Positions 23,842-32,451 of a stretch of 64,000 nucleotides of DNA are shown one piece after another. The stretch lies in the NCBI GenBank assembly GCA_002753335.1, contig PEAD01000003.1:31230-95229 (forward strand), in the 5' to 3' direction. The position numbers were made by a program, and so were the translations under genes. The notes beneath the pieces were generated by a model. It was not told where the DNA came from. It saw nothing but the letters and a program-made list of their open reading frames with translations, and made no database searches. Origin of the DNA: Nitrospirae bacterium MYbin3 (lineage in GTDB: Bacteria > Nitrospirota > Thermodesulfovibrionia > Thermodesulfovibrionales > Dissulfurispiraceae). Numbering within the stretch: the first letter of the stretch is position 1; each line of letters opens with the position of its first letter.

Positions 23842-24678
23842 ATGGATCTACAAAACCTGCGTGTACAAATAGAGAGAATAGATACGCTGCCTACAATACC
23901 TAAGGTGCTGCAGAAGCTCCTTAAGGTCATAGAGAATCCCAAGGCATCGATAACCGAGATAGGTGACTTTGTCGCGAGCGATGCGGTTCTTACTTCACGG
24001 GTGCTGAAGGTTGTGAACTCTCCTGTTTATGGTTTTCCCGGACGCATTTCATCCGTGAGTCAGGCATTGATCCTTCTGGGGATGAATGTGGTCAGGGGTA
24101 TGCTTCTTGGTGTTTCGGTTTTTGAGGTCATGGAAAAAGCTATGGTAGGCTTGTGGGAGCATTCACTGGGTTCTGCTGTTGTTGCCCGGATCATAGCAAG
24201 GCGCAAAGAGGTAAAAGAACCTGAAGAGGTTTCTATAGCCGCGCTTCTTCATGATATCGGCAAGGTCGCGATGAGCCTTAAGTTCAATGATGACTACAAG
24301 AAAATACTATTTACAGCAGAAAAGAATTCACTTTTTATAGCTGAAGCAGAGAAAGATTTTTTTTCGGTCACCCATGCTGAAGCAGGCGCTTGGATAGCCC
24401 AGAAATGGAATTTCCCCAAAGGACTGATAGAAGCTATAGAGTATCACCACAAACCCCATCTTTCGAGGAATGTTCCGCTGTTGTCTTCAATCGTGCATTT
24501 TTCGGACATACTGATTCGGGCCAAGGGCTTTGGTTTTGCAGGTGATAGCTTTGTTCCTGCAGTGCATCCCTCTGTATGGACGCTGCTCAATTTTTCGGAT
24601 GCTGAAATCCGCGAGATTTTTGATGAGATTGAAGACTCGCTAGGACAATCCGAAGACATGCTTTTCAAGGAAGAGTAA
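23842..24678 (+). CDS. HDOD-domain signalling protein
   Basis: 278 residues. The HDOD domain spans about residues 12-210: DTLPTIPKVLQKLLKVIENP near the N-terminus, then SVSQALILLGMNVVRGMLLG and AALLHDIGKVAMSL. The HD pair is kept in LLHDIGK. HDOD proteins act in motility, biofilm and c-di-GMP circuits, usually by protein-protein contact. Here it lies in a three-gene unit with a small partner and a GGDEF protein, 1 nt and 4 nt from its neighbours, which supports a common role. Confidence 0.85.
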   Translation: MDLQNLRVQIERIDTLPTIPKVLQKLLKVIENPKASITEIGDFVASDAVLTSRVLKVVNSPVYGFPGRISSVSQALILLGMNVVRGMLLGVSVFEVMEKAMVGLWEHSLGSAVVARIIARRKEVKEPEEVSIAALLHDIGKVAMSLKFNDDYKKILFTAEKNSLFIAEAEKDFFSVTHAEAGAWIAQKWNFPKGLIEAIEYHHKPHLSRNVPLLSSIVHFSDILIRAKGFGFAGDSFVPAVHPSVWTLLNFSDAEIREIFDEIEDSLGQSEDMLFKEE

Positions 24679-24682
24679 AAAA

Positions 24683-25609
24683 TTGAAAACCGTTGTAGCC
24701 GTATCCAAGGATATGGTCTTGTCAAATATTGTCAATCGCATGCTCAAGGAGCAGTTCAGTATCGTCAACTTTTCAAATATTGAGGCCTCTCTGGACTATA
24801 TATACAACTCTATGCCGGACATTCTCGTTTTTGACGGAGTTACCGCTTCTACGAATGCTGTTACTATGCTTAACGAGCTTAAGAACGATCCTATTTTCGG
24901 ACAGATTCCTGTATTGATGATAGTCGCCGACAATTTTTTTGTGGCTGACTGGGAAGCATTTTTTGTGGAAGATTATTTAAGGATTAGAGATGTTGAAAAA
25001 GATTTGCTGGACAGAATAAAGCTCTGCCTGCACAGGTCAGAAAGGGTTGTGGAGGTGAATCCGCTTACAAGACTGCCCGGGAATATAGCGATAAGCAAAC
25101 AGGTTCAGTCGAGGTTGGACAAAGGTGATGCGTTTGCGCTCGCTTATGCGGATCTCGATTATTTCAAGCCATACAACGACAAGTACGGTTTCAGCAGGGG
25201 AGATGAGGTGCTCAAGATGGTTGGGCGGCTTGTGATGAACATGGTCAAGGGAAGGCAGCCTGTGGGCAGTTTTGTTGGCCATATCGGCGGCGATGACTTT
25301 ACATTCATAATGGACGCAACCGTTGCTGAGCAGGCGGCAGGAGACATCTTAGAGAATTTTGACAGGATAATCACAACATTTTACGACCCTGAAGACAGAG
25401 CAACCAACTCTATCGAATCGGTTGACAGGGAAGGGAATAAGAGGGTGTTTCCTATAATGGGGCTTTCTATTGGTATAGCTGTCAATATTGAAAAGAAATT
25501 CAAACATTACGGCGGAATAATACAGGTGGCTTCCGAAATGAAAAAGCATGCTAAAGAATCTGATGGGAGCTGCTTCAGGGTTGACAAACGGCACTACGCA
25601 AAAAACTAA
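24683..25609 (+). CDS. Receiver-like / GGDEF-domain protein
   Basis: 308 residues. Residues 1-115 form a receiver-like domain with the strand ILVFDGVT carrying a possible phospho-acceptor Asp; the C-terminal conserved Lys is not obvious. Residues about 130-300 are a GGDEF domain: LTRLPGN, AYADLDYFKPYNDKYGF, and the signature read here as GGDDF in place of GGDEF/GGEEF. Asp for Glu at the fourth position is uncommon, so diguanylate cyclase activity is uncertain. The TTG start follows GGAAGAG and sits 4 nt after the HDOD gene. The 3' end overlaps zapA on the other strand by 4 bp. Confidence 0.85.
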   Translation: MKTVVAVSKDMVLSNIVNRMLKEQFSIVNFSNIEASLDYIYNSMPDILVFDGVTASTNAVTMLNELKNDPIFGQIPVLMIVADNFFVADWEAFFVEDYLRIRDVEKDLLDRIKLCLHRSERVVEVNPLTRLPGNIAISKQVQSRLDKGDAFALAYADLDYFKPYNDKYGFSRGDEVLKMVGRLVMNMVKGRQPVGSFVGHIGGDDFTFIMDATVAEQAAGDILENFDRIITTFYDPEDRATNSIESVDREGNKRVFPIMGLSIGIAVNIEKKFKHYGGIIQVASEMKKHAKESDGSCFRVDKRHYAKN

Positions 25610-25881
25610 TCAAACAGACGTATAATCTTATCAGCCTTATCTTCTATATCCTTTAAGCCTTTAGACACCGATTTTAGGTCCCGTTTTGTTTTGTGCAGCT
25701 CATCCGCTATGGTCAGCGAAGCAAGTATGGATGCCCTGAGCGGGGTTATCCCCGGAGCATTTGAATAAACTTCCCTGAGTTTTCCGTCAACATAATCCGC
25801 AATCTGCTTTATGTATTCAGGCGGCTCGTCGCCCTTTATCACATAGTGCTGGCCGAGTATATGGACTTCTATGCTTCCCAT
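25606..25881 (-). CDS. zapA: Cell division protein ZapA
   Basis: ZapA binds and bundles FtsZ at the division ring. 91 residues: N-terminal beta segment VEVHILGQHYVIKG type (SIEVHILGQHYVIKGD), EYIKQIADYVDGKLREV, then a C-terminal coiled coil. The size and layout match the family. It lies 8 nt downstream of a small coiled-coil gene, forming a two-gene minus-strand unit. Confidence 0.88.
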   Translation of the reverse strand: MGSIEVHILGQHYVIKGDEPPEYIKQIADYVDGKLREVYSNAPGITPLRASILASLTIADELHKTKRDLKSVSKGLKDIEDKADKIIRLFD

Positions 25882-25889
25882 TGTTGCAG

Positions 25890-26105
25890 TTATTTAATAT
25901 CGAGGGTTTCCAGAAGCTTAAGAATGCTCTCTACCTGATCTTTAGCAGAGGCTTTTTCGGAGCTAAGCCGCTCCACTTCCTGATTCTTTTCATCCAGCTG
26001 CTCTTCAAGGAGTGTGACTTTTCTTTCGAGGGTCGCTTTTTCTTCCTTAAGGGAGTTAACTTTTTCTATAGCAAGCGCAATTTTTTCATCGAACGACTTA
26101 AACAT
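25890..26105 (-). CDS. Small coiled-coil protein, ZapB-like
   Basis: 71 residues, almost entirely a heptad-repeat coiled coil (FDEKIALAIEKVNSLKEEKA, VTLLEEQLDEKNQEVERLSS). E. coli ZapB is a similarly short pure coiled coil that binds ZapA, and genes of this kind often precede zapA in other bacteria. Sequence identity to E. coli ZapB cannot be judged by eye. Shine-Dalgarno AGGAGG lies 8 nt before the ATG. Confidence 0.65.
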   Translation of the reverse strand: MFKSFDEKIALAIEKVNSLKEEKATLERKVTLLEEQLDEKNQEVERLSSEKASAKDQVESILKLLETLDIK

Positions 26106-26248
26106 CAGGCAAGACCTCCTGTTATGGTGTTGGTTTTACTAAAAGATAATACAGGATTCCGCATCTAAAAATAAACCTTGACTGCTTGGTAAAAATCCCC
26201 TTTGCGGTGTAAACTGTTTTCTGAACTATTTGACACTGAGGAGGAGCT

Positions 26249-26734
26249 ATGATCGCAGGCATTTTATCAGACAGCCACGACCATCTGGACAACTTGAAAA
26301 GAGCTCTTGATATTTTTGAAGCGCAAGGGGCTGAACATATTATCCACGCCGGAGATTTCAGCTCGCCATTTACGTGGCGGGTTTTAAAAAACTTCAAAGG
26401 CGGCATTACCGCGATATTTGGAAACAACGACGGCGAGCGTCTGCTTTTGCGCAAGTTATACGGAGACATTATCCATATTCAGCCGCATAGATTTATCCTG
26501 AACGAAAAGAAGATAGTGCTTATGCACGAACCTGATGTAGTTGATGCCCTTGCCGACAGCGGCCATTTTGACCTTGTTATTTTTGGCCATACTCACGAGC
26601 CGATAATAAAAAAAATAAACAACACCCTTGTCATAAACCCCGGAGAAACCTGCGGCTGGCTTTATCGGAAACCTACCGTCGCGGTGGTTGATCTAAAGAG
26701 CATGGAGGCCGAGATAATTCCTGTTGCAGTATAA
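26249..26734 (+). CDS. YfcE/MJ0936-type metallophosphoesterase
   Basis: 161-residue calcineurin-like phosphodiesterase. Metal-ligand motifs in order: GILSDSHDHLDN (Asp, His), HAGDFSS (Asp), FGNNDGE (Asn, Asp), LMHEP (His), VIFGHTHEP (His-x-His). Family members hydrolyse phosphodiesters such as 2',3'-cAMP analogues; the natural substrate is unknown. GAGGAGG precedes the ATG. Stands alone between zap genes and the hydrogenase operon. Confidence 0.85.
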   Translation: MIAGILSDSHDHLDNLKRALDIFEAQGAEHIIHAGDFSSPFTWRVLKNFKGGITAIFGNNDGERLLLRKLYGDIIHIQPHRFILNEKKIVLMHEPDVVDALADSGHFDLVIFGHTHEPIIKKINNTLVINPGETCGWLYRKPTVAVVDLKSMEAEIIPVAV

Positions 26735-26761
26735 AATGCTATTTTTAATGCTATTTTTAAG

Positions 26762-26790
26762 TTGACAACCGGTTTGTTCTCTATTATCAT
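26762..26790 (+). promoter_or_regulatory. Promoter of the hydrogenase operon
   Basis: TTGACA (26762-26767), 17-nt spacer, TATCAT (26785-26790). An A/T-rich direct repeat, ATGCTATTTTTAA, lies just upstream at 26734-26760 and could act as an UP element. Confidence 0.6.
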
Positions 26791-26838
26791 TTCAAAATTA
26801 AGAGTTGCTATAAATTTCCCACCAATGGCGAGGAAGGC

Positions 26839-27906
26839 ATGAAAGACCTGCAATATGTGATTTTGAAAAAAGAGAACCTCGACGGGTTTATTTCACGTAT
26901 GTCGAGGCTGCGAAAAGTTTCGGCCCCTGTTGCAAAGGGCAATGGAGAATATGCCTTTGAGGAAGTTGATTCCTCCGACAGGATTGAGCTCAAGTATAAA
27001 CCTACAATAATGCCTCCAAAGAAATATTTTATGCCGCAGGAAGAGACGCTTCTGGAGTTCAGTACGGCAAAAGGATTGGCAACAAAGCCTGTGGTCGAAT
27101 ATGAGAAGATGACGCTTTTTGGTGTTCACACCTGCGACCTGGCCGGAATTCAGTGCCTGAATGCTGTCTTCTCTGTACGGCCCCGCGATTACAACTATCT
27201 GACCAGAAAAAGACAGATAGACATAATCGGCCTTGAATGCGGTGATTACTGCGACGAGCATGCAAGCTGCAGCATGGTGAGCGCACATATGCCGAGCGGT
27301 GGCTATGATCTGTTCTTCACAGACCTTGGTGATTATTTTATAGTGCACATGAATACGCAGGCGGGCGAAGAGATGATCGAGGCCACAAAATGCTTTGAGA
27401 GCGCCGAGGAGACACATTTTGATGATTTGCAATCATTCAGGAAGAAGAAGAGGGATACCTTTAAAAGCGAAGTGCAGATAGAGCCGAGATTTATTCCCGG
27501 ACTGTTTGACGCCTGCTTTGAAAGTTCTATATGGAAAGAGCTTGATGCCAAATGCTTGGCCTGCGGCAACTGCACCAATGTATGCCCGACATGCTACTGT
27601 TTCGACATAATAGATGAAGTTGGGCTCGACCTGAAAAACGGCAAACGCTACCGCAAATGGGATTCCTGCCAGCTCGAACCTTTTGCCAAGGTGGCGGGCG
27701 GCGAGAACTTCAGAAAGGAACGTGCTGCAAGGCAGAGGCACAGGTACTACCGGAAATTCAGATATCCGGTTGCCAAATACTCAAAGTTTTTCTGCACAGG
27801 CTGCGGCAGATGCAGCCGTTCTTGCATGGCAGGCATACATCTAAAAGACACGCTGAATGCGCTTATCAAGGAGAGTGATTCTAAGATATGGAAAAAGTGG
27901 TTATAA
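26839..27906 (+). CDS. hydB: Group 3 [NiFe]-hydrogenase iron-sulphur subunit HydB
   Basis: Beta subunit of a cytoplasmic sulphhydrogenase-type complex. 355 residues: an N-terminal HydB-specific domain with THTCDLAGI-like GVHTCDLAGIQCLN and CGDYCDEHASC, then two [4Fe-4S] sites, CLACGNCTNVCPTCYC near residue 240 and CTGCGRCSRSC near residue 320. It would pass electrons between the small subunit and the flavoprotein HydG. First gene of hydB-G-D-A, the same order as in Pyrococcus furiosus hydrogenase I. It overlaps hydG by 19 bp. Confidence 0.9.
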   Translation: MKDLQYVILKKENLDGFISRMSRLRKVSAPVAKGNGEYAFEEVDSSDRIELKYKPTIMPPKKYFMPQEETLLEFSTAKGLATKPVVEYEKMTLFGVHTCDLAGIQCLNAVFSVRPRDYNYLTRKRQIDIIGLECGDYCDEHASCSMVSAHMPSGGYDLFFTDLGDYFIVHMNTQAGEEMIEATKCFESAEETHFDDLQSFRKKKRDTFKSEVQIEPRFIPGLFDACFESSIWKELDAKCLACGNCTNVCPTCYCFDIIDEVGLDLKNGKRYRKWDSCQLEPFAKVAGGENFRKERAARQRHRYYRKFRYPVAKYSKFFCTGCGRCSRSCMAGIHLKDTLNALIKESDSKIWKKWL

Positions 27907-28724
27907 AAGACTCCAACTACAGGATAAGAAAAGGCAAGATACTCCGCACAAAGCAGCTTACGAAGCTGGAGAAGCTTTTCGAGATTGCGCTTGACGGCGG
28001 AGAGAGTCTCGATCAGGAGCCGGGACAGTTTGTTATGGTATCAATTTTCGGAGTGGGTGAAGCTCCGATTTCGGTCTGTTCATCCCCAACGAAGAGAGGC
28101 TCGTTTGAACTCTGTGTTAGGGATGCAGGAAAGGTCACCGGAGCAATGCACAGGCTTGAAGCGGGCGATGAGATTGGAATAAGGGGCCCTTACGGGAAGG
28201 GCTTTCCTATAAGAATACTTGAGGGCAATGACCTTCTAATGGTTGCAGGAGGCCTTGGCATAGCTCCGCTCAGGTCGCTCATTAAATATGCGTTTGACAA
28301 CCGCCGCGATTTCGGCAAGATTCATATTATGCTCGGCTGCAAGACCTCCGATGACCTGCTGTTTGAGGATGAACTCAACCAGTGGTTCAAGAGAATGGAT
28401 GTGCATTACGAATGCACCGTGGACCGTGCAGCCTCTGACTGGGATGGTCATGTAGGACAGATAACCACTTTGCTGCCGGGCGTGCATTTAGAGACCGAGA
28501 GGACTTTTGCGATAGTTGTCGGGCCTCCGGTCATGTACAAGTTTGTTTTAAGGGAGCTCATTAAAAAGAATATTCCTGAAAATCAGATCATACTTTCTTT
28601 TGAAAGGCATATGAAATGCGGAATGGGCAAATGCGGCCGCTGCCAGATACAGAACCTTTACTGCTGTCAGGATGGGCCTGTCTTTAATTATGCTGACATA
28701 AAAAATATGAGCGAGGCATTGTAA
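27888..28724 (+). CDS. hydG: Group 3 [NiFe]-hydrogenase flavoprotein subunit HydG
   Basis: Gamma subunit, a ferredoxin:NADP reductase-like module where NAD(P) reacts. 278 residues. FAD-binding segment PGQFVMVS then ISVCSSP (R-x-Y-S position altered), NAD(P) loop MVAGGLGIAPLRSL, and a C-terminal [2Fe-2S] site CGMGKCGRCQ with a further Cys in LYCCQDG. It starts inside hydB and its stop overlaps the hydD ATG by one base. The fold is clear; preference for NADP over NAD cannot be read. Confidence 0.9.
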   Translation: MEKVVIKDSNYRIRKGKILRTKQLTKLEKLFEIALDGGESLDQEPGQFVMVSIFGVGEAPISVCSSPTKRGSFELCVRDAGKVTGAMHRLEAGDEIGIRGPYGKGFPIRILEGNDLLMVAGGLGIAPLRSLIKYAFDNRRDFGKIHIMLGCKTSDDLLFEDELNQWFKRMDVHYECTVDRAASDWDGHVGQITTLLPGVHLETERTFAIVVGPPVMYKFVLRELIKKNIPENQIILSFERHMKCGMGKCGRCQIQNLYCCQDGPVFNYADIKNMSEAL

Positions 28725-29485
28725 TGAAACGACCAAAGGTTGGATTTTTCGATTTTGCCTGCTGTGAGGGCTGCCAGCTTCAGGTGGCTAATTTCGGAGA
28801 GGAGCTTCTCGATATTTTAGATGTAATAGATGTTGTGGAGTTCCGCGAGGTGATGTCCGAAAAGTGGGAAGGTGATTTTGATGTTGCCATAGTTGAGGGC
28901 AGCATCACAGACAAACATGCTGTTGAGCGTATAAAACGCATCAGGGAGCGCTCTAAAGTTCTTATCGCTTACGGCTCCTGTGCCACTATCGGCGGAGTCA
29001 ACGGCATGAAGAACGCTTTCGACCTTACGGATATCAGGAAGTATGTTTACGGAAGCGACTATAAATTTTTCAAGACACAAATGACCAAGGCGCTGCATCA
29101 GGTAGTCAAGGTCGATTATTTCGTGAACGGCTGCCCTATTTATCCTCCTGAGCTTGTTAAGGTGTTGAAGGCCGCTCTTCAGGGCATTCCTTATTATGTG
29201 CCTGATTACGCCGTCTGTGTGGACTGCAGACTAAATGAAAATGTCTGCATGTACGAAAAGGGCGTAACCTGCTTCGGGCCGGTGACGAGGGCCGGATGCA
29301 ATTCGTGGTGCGTGAACAACGGGAACATCTGCTACGGTTGCCGCGGTATCGTAAGCAATCCAAATGAAAAAGGCATGAAAGAAGTGCTGACAAAACATAA
29401 TATACCGATCGAGTTTATCCTGAATAAAGTGAACATGTATAACAAATGCAGGGAACTGGTGGAAGGCGGCGAAGATGACGAATAA
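28724..29485 (+). CDS. hydD: [NiFe]-hydrogenase small subunit HydD
   Basis: Delta subunit, 253 residues, holding the electron-relay clusters. The proximal cluster Cys ligands appear in CCEGCQLQVANFGEELLD near the N-terminus, GSCATIGG in the middle and NGCPIYPPELVKVL. A further Cys-rich stretch (VCVDCRLNENVC, CFGPVTRAGCNSWC, CYGCRG) gives two more clusters. There is no Tat signal peptide, so the enzyme is cytoplasmic, as expected for group 3. Confidence 0.92.
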   Translation: MKRPKVGFFDFACCEGCQLQVANFGEELLDILDVIDVVEFREVMSEKWEGDFDVAIVEGSITDKHAVERIKRIRERSKVLIAYGSCATIGGVNGMKNAFDLTDIRKYVYGSDYKFFKTQMTKALHQVVKVDYFVNGCPIYPPELVKVLKAALQGIPYYVPDYAVCVDCRLNENVCMYEKGVTCFGPVTRAGCNSWCVNNGNICYGCRGIVSNPNEKGMKEVLTKHNIPIEFILNKVNMYNKCRELVEGGEDDE

Positions 29486-30806
29486 GAAAACTTTGAACAT
29501 TAATGTCGAATATATTACGAGGGTCGAGGGCCACGGCAACATAGTTGTAAATGTGAAAGACGGCAGCCTCGAAAAATGCCAGCTTGACATAGTGGAGTCG
29601 CCGCGCTTTTTTGAGGGCATGCTGAGAGGCCGGTCGGTTTTTGAGGCGCAGCATATCACATCGAGAATATGCGGCATCTGCTCATGCGGCCACACGCTCG
29701 CATCAATTCAGGCGGCTGAGGATGCTCTTGGCTTTGTACCTTCGGAACAGACGATAAAGCTCAGGAAGCTGCTGCTTCATTACGAAACACTTGACAGCCA
29801 CATACTGCACATATATCTTCTTGCAGCTCCGGACCTTCTTGGTGTGAAGAGTTTTGTTCCTCTTATAGATTCACACAACAAGGTTGTCAGAAGGGCGCTT
29901 AGGATGAAAAAGACCTGCAACGAGGTCTGCGAAATACTTGTAGGACGCCATGTTCATCCTATATCCGCTATCGCCGGAGGCTTTACCAAGCTGCCGCGTG
30001 AAAAAGACCTTGACGACATGCTGAGTAAACTTGAAGGCATGAGGCCTGATATGCAAGCTACAGTCGAGCTTGCGCTTACGCTCAAATTCCCTGACTTTGA
30101 ACGCGACACAGAATATGTTGCACTTGTCAGTGATGATAACGAATATCCGATGCTTATGGGAGAGGTCGGTTCGACCGACGGCGTGAGGATGAATAAAAAA
30201 GACTACAAAAAGATCACAAATGAATTTATAGTCCCGCATTCATCCGCAAAACATACAAAGCTAAGCCGCGAGGCGTATGCTGTGGGCGCGCTTGCCCGCT
30301 TCAATCTTAACTCAGACAAACTTCACCCAAAGGCCAAGGAAGTGGCTACTGCAGTGGGTTTGAAGCCTATATGCAAGAATCCTTTCTTGAATACCGCCGC
30401 GCAGCTTATAGAGAGCGTGCATTGTCTTGAAGACTGCATAAGGATAATAACCGAGTTGAAAAACAGCGGCATAAATTACAACGAAGAAATTGTGGTCGGC
30501 CTCAACGAGCATGGCAAGATACCTGTGAAGGCCGGCAACGGTGCAGGAGCAGTAGAGGTGCCGCGCGGAATTCTCTTCCATAACTACGAGATTGATGATA
30601 AAGGTGTAATACAGAACGCTAACTGCATAATACCGACGAACCAGAACCTGAATAACATCGAATATGACATGAAGAAACTGGTTCCTGAAATGCTGGATAA
30701 GAGCGAAGCCGAAATAACCCTTGGCCTCGAAATGCTGGTGCGCGCTTATGACCCCTGCATATCCTGCTCAACCCATTTCCTGAATGTGAAGTTTGTCAAC
30801 AGGTGA
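29475..30806 (+). CDS. hydA: [NiFe]-hydrogenase large (catalytic) subunit HydA
   Basis: Alpha subunit, 443 residues, with the Ni-Fe active site. Both Cys pairs are present: RICGICSCGHTLAS (L1, near residue 63) and DPCISCSTH at the C-terminus (L2). Only nine residues follow the DPCxxCxxH histidine; this would be the peptide removed by the maturation protease, shorter than the usual 15 or so. Sequence features fit group 3b bifunctional NADP-linked hydrogenases, which can take up or evolve H2 and in some cases reduce sulphur. The subgroup is a judgement from gene order and subunits. Confidence 0.92.
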   Translation: MTNKKTLNINVEYITRVEGHGNIVVNVKDGSLEKCQLDIVESPRFFEGMLRGRSVFEAQHITSRICGICSCGHTLASIQAAEDALGFVPSEQTIKLRKLLLHYETLDSHILHIYLLAAPDLLGVKSFVPLIDSHNKVVRRALRMKKTCNEVCEILVGRHVHPISAIAGGFTKLPREKDLDDMLSKLEGMRPDMQATVELALTLKFPDFERDTEYVALVSDDNEYPMLMGEVGSTDGVRMNKKDYKKITNEFIVPHSSAKHTKLSREAYAVGALARFNLNSDKLHPKAKEVATAVGLKPICKNPFLNTAAQLIESVHCLEDCIRIITELKNSGINYNEEIVVGLNEHGKIPVKAGNGAGAVEVPRGILFHNYEIDDKGVIQNANCIIPTNQNLNNIEYDMKKLVPEMLDKSEAEITLGLEMLVRAYDPCISCSTHFLNVKFVNR

Positions 30807-31272
30807 GATAAAAGATCTTTTTAAACCTATTCCCGACGGCTTGATACTTGTCATCACCGTCGGGAATTCTTTTCGTTCTGACGATGGTGTCGGTCCTTAT
30901 ATTTCGGCTAACGCTGTTGCTCTTCTTCCAGGAATAGCTGTTCTTAATGCCGGAGACAAACCCGAAAACATAATAGATAAGGCTGTCGAGCTTAAGCCAG
31001 CTAGAACTATAATAATTGACGCTGCAGATTTCGGCGGGTCTGCGGGCGAAATCAGGCTTTTGCCTGTCGAGATGATTCCATCCACTACTTTAAGCACACA
31101 CACATTTCCCCTGCCTGTGGTCGCAAAAGTGATTGCTGAAGATACCGGCTCAGAAATATTTTTTGTGGGTATTCAGGCCAAGGGCATGGATTTTGGCGAG
31201 GGGCTTTCGGATGAAGTAAAGGCGGCGGCGGAGTTTGTTTTGAAATGTATTTCGGTTTCGCATGAATCATAA
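30793..31272 (+). CDS. Hydrogenase maturation endopeptidase, HycI/HyaD type
   Basis: Cleaves the C-terminal peptide of the large subunit after nickel insertion. 159 residues. Ni-sensing motifs: VGNSFRSDDGVGPYI near residue 23, IIIDAADFGG (Asp) and STHTFPL (His). GIQAKGMDFGEGLS near the C-terminus is like HycI. It begins at a TTG that overlaps the end of hydA by 14 bp, so production is coupled to its substrate. No other hyp genes are present in the window. Confidence 0.88.
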   Translation: MSTGEIKDLFKPIPDGLILVITVGNSFRSDDGVGPYISANAVALLPGIAVLNAGDKPENIIDKAVELKPARTIIIDAADFGGSAGEIRLLPVEMIPSTTLSTHTFPLPVVAKVIAEDTGSEIFFVGIQAKGMDFGEGLSDEVKAAAEFVLKCISVSHES

Positions 31273-31309
31273 TTTTTTATACCAAGATAAAAACATGTTA
31301 TATTACTAA

Positions 31310-31942
31310 ATGGAACTGGTACCGATAAAGATCGACAACGGAGAGGAAAAAGCCTGGAATCAGGTCTGCGGACTTCCGCGCAAGGATGTCTGTCAGAAGA
31401 CCGGAGCCGATTTTGATACTAAAGAAGGCGCTTACAGGCTCAAAAGTTTTGGCCGCGATTTCCTTGTAAATCCATGCGAAATGGGCATTAAGGGCACATC
31501 AGACAACTGCGGGCTGTTTTTGGGAAAGCTCAAGGATTTTTTCAGGATCGCGACCCTATGGTATATGAACAGTGCTCTGGACATTCCTCAAACCGGAAGG
31601 CTTGTGCGTCCTGTTGATGTGAAGGGCGGCCACAGGTTTACGGTCGGCACGCATGTTCTTCCTCTCGATGCTATTGCTGCAAAATTCGCTAAAGACCCTG
31701 AAGGCTTCATCAAAAAAGGACAGGAATACGGGGCCGAAGTTCTGACAGGCTATGGCGATGCCTATATAAAACTATATCCGTTTCCGCGAGTTCCTGTAAC
31801 AATGCTTCTTTGGCTTGAGGATGAGGAGTTCCCCGCAAAGGTGGATCTGTTTTTTGATTCAACCTGCGAACTGCAGTTGTCACTTTCTGATGTGGTCTGG
31901 GCAGTATCAATGATGTGCTGTCTCATAATGCTCGAAGATTAA
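31310..31942 (+). CDS. DUF3786 protein
   Basis: 210 residues of a family of unknown function. The C-terminal PVTMLLWLEDEEFPAKVDLF and FDSTCELQLSLSDVVWA are the family hallmark. Several Cys are spread through the chain (CGLPRKDVC, NPCEMG, CGLF). DUF3786 genes are often seen in anaerobes near corrinoid or metal-cofactor enzymes. A role linked to the hydrogenase operon 37 bp upstream is only a suggestion. No convincing Shine-Dalgarno precedes the ATG. Confidence 0.75.
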   Translation: MELVPIKIDNGEEKAWNQVCGLPRKDVCQKTGADFDTKEGAYRLKSFGRDFLVNPCEMGIKGTSDNCGLFLGKLKDFFRIATLWYMNSALDIPQTGRLVRPVDVKGGHRFTVGTHVLPLDAIAAKFAKDPEGFIKKGQEYGAEVLTGYGDAYIKLYPFPRVPVTMLLWLEDEEFPAKVDLFFDSTCELQLSLSDVVWAVSMMCCLIMLED

Positions 31943-32442
31943 TGCATGACGAACTCCTCGAAATAGTTGACTCTGACGGCAATACCATAGCTACAGCCCC
32001 GCGTTCAGAGATTCACGGCAATCCTTCGCTGCTCCATAAAGTTGTTCATCTGCTTGTGTTCAACGATGCCGGAGAATTGCTGCTCCAGAAGCGCTCCATG
32101 AAAAAAGATGTTGCCCCCGGAAAATGGGATACCTCGGTCGGCGGCCACATATCGCCCGGAGAGGATTTGATAACGGCAGCAAAGCGTGAAACAGAAGAAG
32201 AACTCGGCATAATTCCTGATAACCCGAAATTTTTATATTCATACATACATTCAAACTCGCATGAAAGCGAGCTTGTTTATACTTACTCCGGCACCTACAA
32301 CGGGCCGTTCGAGTTCAACAGGGATGAGATTGATGAGGTTAAATTCTGGAGCCTTGATGACATAAAAAATGAGTTCGGCAGCGGCAGGCTCAGTGATAAT
32401 TTTGAACACGAGATTAACAAGTATTTTGAGGCAACTGCGTAA
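31942..32442 (+). CDS. NUDIX hydrolase, YfcD-like
   Basis: 166 residues from the ATG that overlaps the DUF3786 stop (TAATG). Nudix box GHISPGEDLITAAKRETEEE, with LGI completing it, is intact. N-terminal LEIVDSDGNTIATAPR and HKVVHLLVFNDAGELLLQKR match the branch related to isopentenyl-diphosphate isomerase and YfcD. Substrate unknown. It converges on the peptidase gene with 9 bp between stops. Confidence 0.85.
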   Translation: MHDELLEIVDSDGNTIATAPRSEIHGNPSLLHKVVHLLVFNDAGELLLQKRSMKKDVAPGKWDTSVGGHISPGEDLITAAKRETEEELGIIPDNPKFLYSYIHSNSHESELVYTYSGTYNGPFEFNRDEIDEVKFWSLDDIKNEFGSGRLSDNFEHEINKYFEATA

Positions 32443-32451
32443 CCTTTTAAC

